The notes beneath the pieces were generated by a model. The model ran no database searches and had not been told where the DNA came from. It saw nothing but the letters and a program-made list of their open reading frames with translations. From Rhizobiaceae bacterium (GTDB lineage Bacteria > Pseudomonadota > Alphaproteobacteria > Rhizobiales > Rhizobiaceae), in contig JAEPOG010000005.1 of assembly GCA_017643025.1 (NCBI GenBank), forward strand, positions 522,317 to 586,316: 64,000 bases of DNA. Direction: 5' to 3'. A program made the position numbers and the translations under genes. Shown in pieces: positions 37,301 through 44,783 of this stretch. Position 1 is the stretch's first letter; each line of letters starts with the position of its first letter.

Positions 37301-38845
37301 ATGACATCCCGACGCGCCGGCCGTCGCCGCAGTTCCGCGCGAGCGCCCGACAGGGACATGGACAGGATTCCGCAGCTCGCCGCGAGGCATGTGCGCACGC
37401 CATACCCGCCCATGGGATTGCTGTCGCCCGATCAGGTCGAGGCCATCCACGAGGCGTCGATGCACATCCTGGAGAATTTCGGCATCGAGATGATGAGCCG
37501 GCGCGCGCTCGATCTGTTCGCCAGTTCGGGCGCCAAGGTCGACCGTTCGACGCAGACCGTGTTCCTCGATCGCGGGATGGTTGCGGAGGCGCTTGCGTCC
37601 GTTCAAAGCGAATTTACGCTCACGCCGCGCAACCCGGAACGGGCGGTGCCTATTGGCGGCAGCAACATCAGCTTCACCCTCGTCGCCGGCCCGCCCAATG
37701 TTCACGACATGGAACGTGGCCGGCGCTCCGGCAGCCTGAACGACTATTGCGAGCTGATCCGCCTGGCACAGCATTTCAATTGCATCACCATGCTCGGCAA
37801 TCAGGTCTGCGCGCCGATGGAATTGCGGGCGAACAGCCGGCATCTCGACACTTACCTCGCCAACCTGACGGAGACGGACAAGAGCTTTCACGTATCGGCC
37901 ATCGGGCGGGGCAGGGCGCTCGACGGCATTGCCTTGATGGCGATCGCACGAGGGATGTCTTTGGAGGACATGCGTGCATCGCCGGCGCTCACAACGGTGA
38001 TCTCGGTGAACAGCCCCCGGCGGTTCGATGCCGAGATGGCGGAAGGGCTCATGACGATGAGCGAATTCGGCCAGTCGGTCTGCGTCACCCCATTCACGCT
38101 GATGGGCGCCATGAGCCCGGTGACGCTGGCAGGCGCGCTGGCCCAGCAGAACGCCGAAGCGCTTCTGGGCATCACGCTCACCCAGCTGGTGCGCAGGGGC
38201 TCGCCGGTCATCTACGGCGCGTTCACCTCGAACGTCGACATGCGCTCCGGCGCACCGGCCTTCGGTACGCCCGAGAACGCCAAGGCGAACATAGCATCCG
38301 GCCAGTTTGCGCGGCGCTACGGGCTGCCATACCGCACAACGCCAGGCTCGGCATCGAACGCCGCCGATGCCCAGGGCGCCTGGGAAACGATGATGGCCAT
38401 GTGGGGCGCGGTTCTGGGCGGCGGCAATCTCGTCTATCACGCCGCCGGCTGGCAGGAAGGCGGCCTGACGGCCTCCTACGAGAAGCTCGTGATCGACGTC
38501 GAACTGATCCAGCACATGATCGAGTTTCTCAAGCCCATTGCGGTGGACGAGGGCGAGCTCGCCCTCGACGCACTCGGTCGCGTGCCGACCGGCGGCCACT
38601 TCTTCGGCGACCAGCACACGCTGGAACGCTATTCCACCGCTTTCTACCAGCCGCTGCTGTCGAACTGGCAGAACTACGAGAACTGGCTGGAATCGGGCGG
38701 GCTGGACGCAACCGCGCGCGCGACGCGGATATGGAAGAAGGCCCTTGAGGAATATCAGCGCCCGGCCTTGGACGAGGGTGTGCTGGAAGAATTGCAGACC
38801 TACGTTGCACGGCGCCGGGAAGAGATCGGATCAGGCGACCCATGA
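37301..38845 (+). CDS. Trimethylamine methyltransferase (MttB) superfamily, non-pyrrolysine
   Basis: A 514-residue TIM-barrel corrinoid methyltransferase of the MttB superfamily. The frame runs through without an in-frame amber codon, so it belongs to the non-pyrrolysine group (related to glycine-betaine or proline-betaine demethylases). Recognisable stretches: LLSPDQVEAIHEASMHILEN, GIEMMSRRALDLFASSGAKV, MGAMSPVTLAGALAQQNAEA, PGSASNAADAQGAWETMMAM and RVPTGGHFFGDQHTLE. ATG 37301 follows GGAGACG. No corrinoid protein or reactivase gene lies next to it, so the methyl acceptor is unknown. Confidence 0.85.
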   Translation: MTSRRAGRRRSSARAPDRDMDRIPQLAARHVRTPYPPMGLLSPDQVEAIHEASMHILENFGIEMMSRRALDLFASSGAKVDRSTQTVFLDRGMVAEALASVQSEFTLTPRNPERAVPIGGSNISFTLVAGPPNVHDMERGRRSGSLNDYCELIRLAQHFNCITMLGNQVCAPMELRANSRHLDTYLANLTETDKSFHVSAIGRGRALDGIALMAIARGMSLEDMRASPALTTVISVNSPRRFDAEMAEGLMTMSEFGQSVCVTPFTLMGAMSPVTLAGALAQQNAEALLGITLTQLVRRGSPVIYGAFTSNVDMRSGAPAFGTPENAKANIASGQFARRYGLPYRTTPGSASNAADAQGAWETMMAMWGAVLGGGNLVYHAAGWQEGGLTASYEKLVIDVELIQHMIEFLKPIAVDEGELALDALGRVPTGGHFFGDQHTLERYSTAFYQPLLSNWQNYENWLESGGLDATARATRIWKKALEEYQRPALDEGVLEELQTYVARRREEIGSGDP

Positions 38846-38881
38846 GTGGCTGGATATCGCCGACAATTTCTTGAGAAACAA

Positions 38882-38927
38882 TGGTCGGAGCGGCGGGATT
38901 CGAACCCACGACCCCTTGACCCCCAGT
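38882..38927 (-). tRNA. 3' half of tRNA-Pro(GGG), left attachment site of a mobile element
   Basis: Read on the minus strand, this 46-base segment begins in the anticodon loop (ACTGGGGGTCAAG), continues through the variable loop and T arm (GTGGGTTCGAATCCC) and ends GCCGCTCCGACCA with an encoded CCA. The 5' half (acceptor CGGAGCG and D arm) is missing: beyond 38927 the DNA is unrelated. The integrase gene starts 124 bases to the right. This is the signature of an element integrated at the 3' part of a tRNA-Pro gene. The fragment is not functional. Confidence 0.85.
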
Positions 38928-39050
38928 TTAGTTGAGCCTGTTTCATGGCTATAGGCAGCGTTGCCGACAGGCCTCTAGAACTTTGAAAATCCAACGGTAT
39001 CTAACCTACGCCCGCTTGACTATTTTGCCGCGTCAACCTATTTGCTGGCT

Positions 39051-40307
39051 ATGATATGGCTACATTGCCGGAGTGGCGCATTGCAAATCAGGAGCGAGGC
39101 GGTCGCGGAAATTATGAAATCCGCGAGACCGAACAAGACGAAATTTTACTTTGACGACGACCTTACTGGCTTCGGATTCTACCGAACGCCAGGCGGTACG
39201 TGCACATGGTTTGCGGAGTTTAGGCCTGTAGCGGGCGGCAATAAGAAGCGTCTAAAGTTGGGCCGTGTCGGCATACTGAAAGCCAATGAGGCGCGCGAGG
39301 CGGCTCGCAAGGCGATAGCGCATGCGGGGCTTGGCCGGGACTTGGCAAACGATCGCGCCAGCGAACGAGCCGGCGGAACCGTGAGGGAACTGGTCGAGGA
39401 ATATATCAACGGCAAGGACATGAAAGAGTCGAGCCGCGACTTCTATCGCATAACCCTGCGTAAGCACATCGCCCCGCACCTTGGATCCACGAAAGCCGCT
39501 GCGGTTACGCGCGTCGATGTCCAGCGCGCGCATATGAAGATGTCAAAGACAGCGCGCTATTCCGCCAATCGGGCGATGGCGCTGCTTTCCGCTGCATACG
39601 TGTGGGGCGCTAAGCGCGGCACAGTGCCGGAGGGCATGAACCCCGCTTCCGCGATCGACCGCAATAAAGAAGTCGCGCGTGAGCGCTATCTGACGCCCGA
39701 GGAAATGGCCAGACTCGGTGATGCCCTTCGTGAGGCCGAGACGGTTGGAATTCAGCATAAGGCCTCCGACAGCAAGCATGCGCCAAAACAGAAGAACCGC
39801 ACCGTTTACGGTCGGCACGTTACCGGCGCCGTTCGACTGCTAATGCTGACTGGATGTCGCTTACGCGAGATACTGAACTTGCGGTGGGAAGATTACGACG
39901 AGAAGCGCGGCCTTCTCCTCCTGCCGGACTCCAAGTCCGGACGCAAAACAATCGTGCTTTCCGAAGCAGCACAGACGGAAATATATAGCATCCCCCGTGC
40001 CGGAAAGTACGTGATCGCGGGGCAGTCCGCAGCAACCCCGGACGAGAAGCCGCGCTCCGATCTGAAGAAACCATGGGCCGCAATATCACGGCGCGCCGGT
40101 ATCGAAGACGTCCACATCCATGATCTTCGCCACACGTTTGCCAGCGTCGGCGCAGGCGGCGGTATGTCCCTTTTGACGATCGGGAAGCTACTAGGCCACG
40201 CGGATGCCGCCACTACGCAGCGGTACGCCCACCTCCATGTTGATCCTACGCGGGCGGCTGCAAACGCCATTGCAGGACAGATTGCCGCCGCGATTCGGGG
40301 CAAGTGA
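39051..40307 (+). CDS. int: Tyrosine-type site-specific integrase
   Basis: A 418-residue phage P4-like integrase. N-terminal arm-binding DUF4102-type region (FYFDDDLTGFGFYRTPGG), a core-binding SAM-like domain, and a catalytic domain with Arg in MLTGCRLREILNLRWEDY, HDLRHTFAS, LLGHADAATTQRYAHLH (final nucleophilic Tyr). The start is uncertain: ATG 39051 is used, and 39114 is also possible behind a GGAA. It sits beside the tRNA-Pro fragment, which is its expected target, and its stop overlaps the next gene's ATG. Confidence 0.92.
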   Translation: MIWLHCRSGALQIRSEAVAEIMKSARPNKTKFYFDDDLTGFGFYRTPGGTCTWFAEFRPVAGGNKKRLKLGRVGILKANEAREAARKAIAHAGLGRDLANDRASERAGGTVRELVEEYINGKDMKESSRDFYRITLRKHIAPHLGSTKAAAVTRVDVQRAHMKMSKTARYSANRAMALLSAAYVWGAKRGTVPEGMNPASAIDRNKEVARERYLTPEEMARLGDALREAETVGIQHKASDSKHAPKQKNRTVYGRHVTGAVRLLMLTGCRLREILNLRWEDYDEKRGLLLLPDSKSGRKTIVLSEAAQTEIYSIPRAGKYVIAGQSAATPDEKPRSDLKKPWAAISRRAGIEDVHIHDLRHTFASVGAGGGMSLLTIGKLLGHADAATTQRYAHLHVDPTRAAANAIAGQIAAAIRGK

Positions 40308-40696
40308 TGGTGCCTTTGCCGAAGCCATTCAGCAGGGCCGCATCAACCATCGACTCCGCTATTTCGGAGGGTCGCGCCGAAGAGGCCATGCACAAGCTGA
40401 TCGCCGCACTCCGTACCGGACGAGACGACAAGGCGATGCGATTGCTAGCCGCCGACTGGATCGAAACAATCGGATTGCGACCGGGCGATGCCAAAGCGTT
40501 GCGCAAGGGGAACAGGGCGCTACGCGAAGACTGGCTCGACATATCAGATATGCACGGCAAACTCATGAGCGACGGCATGACGTTCAAGGGCGCCACTGAC
40601 GCAACAGCCGAGTATTTTGGCTGCAGCGATCGGCACGTTGAGAAGTGCGTTGCCGAGCGGCGCGCCGTCTCGGATGCCACGAGAGAAATCGATTAA
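40307..40696 (+). CDS. Hypothetical protein of the integrated element
   Basis: A 129-residue protein translationally coupled to the integrase stop (TGATG). Helical and basic; the segment AATAEYFGCSDRHVEKCVAE-like end (FGCSDRHVEKCVAERR) resembles a helix-turn-helix recognition helix, so DNA binding is possible. No family recognised. Confidence 0.6.
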   Translation: MVPLPKPFSRAASTIDSAISEGRAEEAMHKLIAALRTGRDDKAMRLLAADWIETIGLRPGDAKALRKGNRALREDWLDISDMHGKLMSDGMTFKGATDATAEYFGCSDRHVEKCVAERRAVSDATREID

Positions 40697-40785
40697 CCGA
40701 ACGACTGTGGTAACTCCGTTCGGCTGATTGGCAAGGCGTAAATCCATATATGCCCCCATGTAACGCCAAACATGGAGGTAACCCA

Positions 40786-40989
40786 ATGGCAAATATGAGA
40801 GTGAGGCAGGCAGCCGAATACTGCGGCGTGTCGAAGTCCCTTCTCGACAAGCTACGTTGCTACGGCGGCGGGCCGGTCTATTTCAAGCTTGGCGCTAGCG
40901 TCATCTATTCTACCGACGACCTTGATGCATGGCTCGTCGCGAACCGGCGGGCCGCGAACGACAACTCGCACGTGAGGGTTGCCGCATGA
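40786..40989 (+). CDS. AlpA/excisionase-like HTH protein with a tmRNA-tag-like C-terminus
   Basis: A 67-residue winged-helix protein of the AlpA/excisionase (HTH_17) group: MRVRQAAEYCGVSKSLLDKL, then VYFKLGASVIYSTDDLDAWL. Such proteins switch on or assist excision of integrated elements. A perfect GGAGG precedes ATG 40786. The C-terminus reads AANDNSHVRVAA, closely resembling tmRNA (SsrA) degradation tags (E. coli AANDENYALAA; alphaproteobacterial tags ending VAA), so the protein may carry its own ClpXP degron. The stop overlaps the next start (ATGA). Confidence 0.82.
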   Translation: MANMRVRQAAEYCGVSKSLLDKLRCYGGGPVYFKLGASVIYSTDDLDAWLVANRRAANDNSHVRVAA

Positions 40990-41351
40990 GCAGCGAAACG
41001 ATCGTCGCGCGTTTAGGCGAGACATATTTCGCTCGCGGGGCAAGCATTCGCATCGGTCAATGGGGCGAGCAATTCGTGGTGGACTACGACTTTGGGGTGA
41101 CCGACTCCTACTTGTTTTCTACTCATGCTGAAGCAATCGCAAAGGCCGCCGAAATCTTCGCGAGAGGGCACGTCTCAACGATCACGGACAAAGTCGAGGA
41201 AGACATTCTAGCCGAAAACATCCGGAAAATGAACTTTGAACAGGCCATCATCGCGCTATTCGAGGAGGCAGGCATCGCCCCCGAGGGGGACATCACCGAG
41301 GTGGTCGTTCGCCCTGGAGTCAAAAACCATCTCGACGGTGTCGGAGAATAG
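40986..41351 (+). CDS. Hypothetical protein of the integrated element
   Basis: A 121-residue acidic protein coupled by ATGA to the AlpA-like gene. It begins MSSETIVARLGETYFARGAS and has a compact alpha/beta pattern with a helical, Glu-rich second half. No signal, membrane span or known motif. Unknown function. Confidence 0.6.
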   Translation: MSSETIVARLGETYFARGASIRIGQWGEQFVVDYDFGVTDSYLFSTHAEAIAKAAEIFARGHVSTITDKVEEDILAENIRKMNFEQAIIALFEEAGIAPEGDITEVVVRPGVKNHLDGVGE

Positions 41352-41463
41352 CGGCACCTGACCGCCCGCCACAAACCCGAGAGGAAAATAGACAAACCGG
41401 ACTTAACCGGCCTCAACGACCGCCCCAGCGGGCGGGACAACTTCCCCAACATAAAGGAATATC

Positions 41464-41724
41464 ATGCGTATTCTTTCGGCGCGGTCGGTGCGGCAAGCAT
41501 CGTCACCGCAGGGATTTCGTGCGCTCTCGAAGTTCAATCTACAGGTCACCAAGGACGTGATAATCTGCGACTTTAACACTGGTCGAAGCGCAAGACGGTC
41601 GCGTCATTCGTATGGTTCAGGCCGCGACGGAAACACGCTTTCCGTGGCGCCAGAACTCCGGCGAAAAAACGTTGAAATGGCGCTTGCCGCCGTGGGGGTT
41701 TCAAATGAACAGCGCGCAGCCTGA
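41464..41724 (+). CDS. Small basic hypothetical protein of the element
   Basis: An 86-residue Arg/Ser-rich frame with an AAGGA ribosome site before ATG 41464. It overlaps the start of the ATPase gene by 20 bases. Nothing recognisable; it may be a leader or a translational-coupling frame for the ATPase. Moderate support only. Confidence 0.45.
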   Translation: MRILSARSVRQASSPQGFRALSKFNLQVTKDVIICDFNTGRSARRSRHSYGSGRDGNTLSVAPELRRKNVEMALAAVGVSNEQRAA

Positions 41725-43156
41725 GACGCTCCTAGACCTCATCGGGGCGGCCGAGTCCGAACGCCTAGCAAGCTTCTTTTACTCAAGCATGGCGAGGACT
41801 GGCGGCTCAATCATGGTCGCACCGGAAGGTCTTGCCTTCGATGACTCCACCTTCAAGCGCGAACTGCTCGCACCGCGTGCCAATAGCGAACCGGACGACA
41901 TCAATGAGGCGCTGCGCTGGTGTGTCGTCGTAGACAATATCCCGGAATGCGATACCGACACGGCCGCAATTGTTTATCTGGACCGCGACACAGGCAACGT
42001 GATTGTTGCGGCGTTGTCCGGTCCCGCGCACGATTGCGATGTCGCTATCCGGATGGTAGCCCGCGACCTCAAGGTTGAGCAGGCAAACGCGCCAACTCGC
42101 AAGACAGTCGTTATCGAGGTTCCCGCACCAGCACAGGCCGCGAACGATAACCGCCCCGCTACCGCTATCGATGCCCAGTCCTTGCTATCGATGGAATTCC
42201 CTCCCGTCGTTTATGTCGTGCCTGGAGTCATCGCAGAAGGTCTCACCATCCTTGGTGGTCGACCGAAGCTAGGAAAAAGCTGGCTTGCCCTCTCCGCTGC
42301 AATCGCAGTCGCTTCCGGCGGCACAGTGCTCGGCGAGCAGTGCGAGCAGGGCGATGCACTTTACTTGGCGCTGGAAGACAACCAGAGGCGGCTGCAGGAC
42401 CGGCTGAAAACGCTCTTGCCGGCGCTCAAGTCAATGCGACCAGACCTATCTCGACTGCAACTTGACACAGAGGCACCGAAGATCGATGGCGGCCTAATCG
42501 AACGGCTCGACGCGTGGCGCATCGCTGCCGTGAACCCGCGCATGGTTATCATTGACACGTTGGCGATGGTGCGCCCTCTAAAGAAGCGGACACAGGACGC
42601 ATACGAAGCCGATTATGCCGCGTTGTCGCCGTTGCAGCGGTATGCCAGCGAACACAGACTTGCCGTCGTCGTGGTGACACATGTTCGCAAGATGGAAGCG
42701 GCGGATCCCCTTGAGATGATCTCCGGCACGAACGGGCTTACCGGCGCTGCGGACAGCATCCTTGTCCTTAATCGAGATACGGACGGCCCGAAGCTGTACG
42801 GCCGCGGGCGCGATATCAAGGAACTGGAAAAGGCTATGCGATTCGAGAACGGGCGATGGTCCGTCCTTGGCGATGCCGTCGAAATGAAGCTGAGCGCTGA
42901 ACGGCGCGAAGTGATTGCCGCCCTTGAGGATGCCGTGGGACCCATGTCGCCTGCCGAAATTGCAAAAGTCATCGGCAAGCCAAAGGGCAACCTCAATGTG
43001 TTGCTGACAAAGATGGTGAGGGATGGTGAGGCAGTCAAAGTCTCATACGGACTTTATGCGCACCCCGGTAAGACCGGTCAGAGTGGTAAGAGCTCAGAAG
43101 AGTCTAACCAGTCTAACCACTCTAAAGTAGTTACACAGGGCGAAGCCGCGGCATAA
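41705..43156 (+). CDS. RepA/DnaB-like hexameric ATPase of the integrated element
   Basis: A 483-residue protein with a RecA-fold ATPase (AAA_25, RepA-like) at residues about 160-400: Walker A ILGGRPKLGKSWLALSAAIA, Walker B MVIIDTLAMV, then VVVVTHVRKME and the SGTNGLTGAADSILVL sensor region. N-terminal 160 residues are unknown and end with an AANDNRP linker. The C-terminal part has a winged-helix-like region (MSPAEIAKVIGKPKGNLNVL). This type serves as the replicative helicase of small plasmids and phage satellites; here it suggests an element able to replicate after excision. Confidence 0.85.
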   Translation: MNSAQPETLLDLIGAAESERLASFFYSSMARTGGSIMVAPEGLAFDDSTFKRELLAPRANSEPDDINEALRWCVVVDNIPECDTDTAAIVYLDRDTGNVIVAALSGPAHDCDVAIRMVARDLKVEQANAPTRKTVVIEVPAPAQAANDNRPATAIDAQSLLSMEFPPVVYVVPGVIAEGLTILGGRPKLGKSWLALSAAIAVASGGTVLGEQCEQGDALYLALEDNQRRLQDRLKTLLPALKSMRPDLSRLQLDTEAPKIDGGLIERLDAWRIAAVNPRMVIIDTLAMVRPLKKRTQDAYEADYAALSPLQRYASEHRLAVVVVTHVRKMEAADPLEMISGTNGLTGAADSILVLNRDTDGPKLYGRGRDIKELEKAMRFENGRWSVLGDAVEMKLSAERREVIAALEDAVGPMSPAEIAKVIGKPKGNLNVLLTKMVRDGEAVKVSYGLYAHPGKTGQSGKSSEESNQSNHSKVVTQGEAAA

Positions 43157-43471
43157 GCAACCGAATGCAAATGCTGGCAGAAGCCACGAGAAATCAAATT
43201 TTTTGTTGGCGAAGCGCGGCCGGCGGGTTAGGGGCCGTATGCTGTCGGTCTCGTAGTGGCTATCACGCTCCGGAAGCGGACCTAGCAATCCATAGCACCT
43301 AACAAGCGGTCAGTGCTGCCGATCTAGCGAATGTTGGCATACATAGCTTAAGGTCCTTGGAGTGCATCCATCAGGCTGAACGGCAGGTACCGTTTTCGCG
43401 AATACAATCACTCGCAAAAGCGCAATTGGATCTCAGGCATTCTAGCGGTTCGCCGACGACTGCCTTACCGG
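43157..43471. other. Non-coding stretch right of the element genes
   Basis: No credible gene. No second copy of the 46-base tRNA-Pro block and no intact tRNA were found here, so the right boundary of the element cannot be placed. Short inverted sequences only. Its base composition is intermediate between the element and the ABC operon. Confidence 0.5.
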
Positions 43472-43807
43472 TTAATATTCTCTCGTCGCCTGTGAATCAT
43501 AACCAGCCCATTCGCTCAGCATGTCGAGGTGGCGGATGTGCACGGGGCGGGCGAGCAGATCCTCCTGCCTTTCAAGAAGCGGCTTCAGATGCGGCATCTG
43601 CATATGTCGTCCGAGGTCTTTCCGGCCACGCCAGTTTTCGTAGAAAACAAAGCAGCACGGATCGTCCGCATCAACGTGGAAATCGTAGTTGATGCAGCCC
43701 GGCTCGGCGCGCGTGGGCGTCACCTGGGCCTCGAGTATCGCACGCAGTTCCTCGCGTTTTTCAGGCTTCGCCACCACGGTTCCGATGATCGTGCAAAAGC
43801 TGCCCAT
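43472..43807 (-). CDS. Antibiotic-biosynthesis-monooxygenase (ABM) domain protein
   Basis: A 111-residue dimeric alpha-beta barrel protein similar to YgiN-type quinol monooxygenases: IIGTVVAKPEKREELRAIL, then PGCINYDFHVDADDP and FVFYENWRGRKDLGRHMQMP. It is the last gene of the sugar-transporter operon, one base behind the permease stop. Its role in sugar metabolism is unclear; such domains often act on small carbonyl or aromatic compounds. Confidence 0.85.
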   Translation of the reverse strand: MGSFCTIIGTVVAKPEKREELRAILEAQVTPTRAEPGCINYDFHVDADDPCCFVFYENWRGRKDLGRHMQMPHLKPLLERQEDLLARPVHIRHLDMLSEWAGYDSQATREY

Positions 43808-43808
43808 G

Positions 43809-44783
43809 TCACGACCGCTTCTGGCTCAGGGCGACGGCGAGTATGATGATGCCGCCGCGGGCTATGAGCTGCTGGCTGTATTCAAGACCCATCAAGATCA
43901 GCCCATTGTTGATGACGCCTATCATCAACGCTCCGAAGATCGAGCCGATCACGGTTCCTCGTCCGCCGAAAAGGGCAGTCCCGCCGAGCACGGCCGCCGC
44001 AATCACGGAAAGCTCGTCGCCTTCGCCCAGCTGAAACCGTCCAGACTGCAGGCGGCCGGCGTAAAGCATGCCCGCCAGCGCGGCCGTGACGGACGAGATG
44101 ACCAACACGGCCATCTTGATCCTCGCCGTGCGGATGCCGGTATATCTCGCAGCCTCTGCGTTGCCCCCGACCGCCAGGATTCTGCGGCCGAACTTGGTGT
44201 GCCTCAGGGTGACGTGTCCGATTGCGCCCGCCACGATCATCCACAGCAGCAGGCTCGGAATGGGGCCCAGATTGCCGCTGCCGAAGAAGCCCGCATAGTC
44301 GCTGTTAAGGATGGGGATCGCGGCCGTATCCGATATCCACATCGCGGCGCCGCGCGCTATTCCCATCATCGCGAGCGTCGTCAGGAATGTCGGGATCAAG
44401 AGGCGCGTCGAGAGGACGCCATTCACCAACCCGACGAAAAGCCCGGTGCCGAGGCCAGCCAGGATGCCAAAGCCGAGGCCACCAGCCGACAGAGCCATCG
44501 CCGTTGTCACGGACGCCAGCCCGGCCACGGCGCCAACGGAGAGGTCAATCTCTCCCGAGGACAGGACCAAGGTCATCGCCACCGCCATCACGGCGATCAC
44601 GGCGGTCTGCCGCGCGATGTTGAGCACGTTATTCGGGTCAAGGAATCCCCGGTCGTGCAGGGTAACCGCGAAAAAGACGAAAACCACGGCAAAGCCGATA
44701 TAGATGATGTTCTGGCGCCAGGTCTGCCTGAAATAGCTCCACAGCTTGCCAAGAGACCCATGCGTCGATTGCGCTTCAGCCAT
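43809..44783 (-). CDS. Sugar ABC transporter permease (RbsC type)
   Basis: A 324-residue inner-membrane permease of the RbsC/XylH family with about ten helices. Family markers: LVLSSGEIDLSVGAVAGLAS, IPTFLTTLAMMGIARG and GGNAEAARYTGIRT with the EAA-like loop. The start is ATG 44783 (MAEAQSTHG), with GGAAGG upstream, overlapping the ATPase gene by eight bases; the open frame continues antisense-like upstream but is not the family. Works with the ATPase and binding protein of this operon. Confidence 0.92.
   Translation of the reverse strand: MAEAQSTHGSLGKLWSYFRQTWRQNIIYIGFAVVFVFFAVTLHDRGFLDPNNVLNIARQTAVIAVMAVAMTLVLSSGEIDLSVGAVAGLASVTTAMALSAGGLGFGILAGLGTGLFVGLVNGVLSTRLLIPTFLTTLAMMGIARGAAMWISDTAAIPILNSDYAGFFGSGNLGPIPSLLLWMIVAGAIGHVTLRHTKFGRRILAVGGNAEAARYTGIRTARIKMAVLVISSVTAALAGMLYAGRLQSGRFQLGEGDELSVIAAAVLGGTALFGGRGTVIGSIFGALMIGVINNGLILMGLEYSQQLIARGGIIILAVALSQKRS

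Noticed and set aside
37301..38845. Pyrrolysine-containing trimethylamine methyltransferase.
   Set aside because: The frame has no internal amber codon and no pyl genes are nearby; it belongs to the non-pyrrolysine group.
43147..43471. Possible right attachment site of the integrated element; CACGCTCCG near 43259 matches nine bases of the tRNA-Pro 5' end.
   Set aside because: The rest of the tRNA is absent and the anticodon-to-CCA block is not present, so the match is chance.
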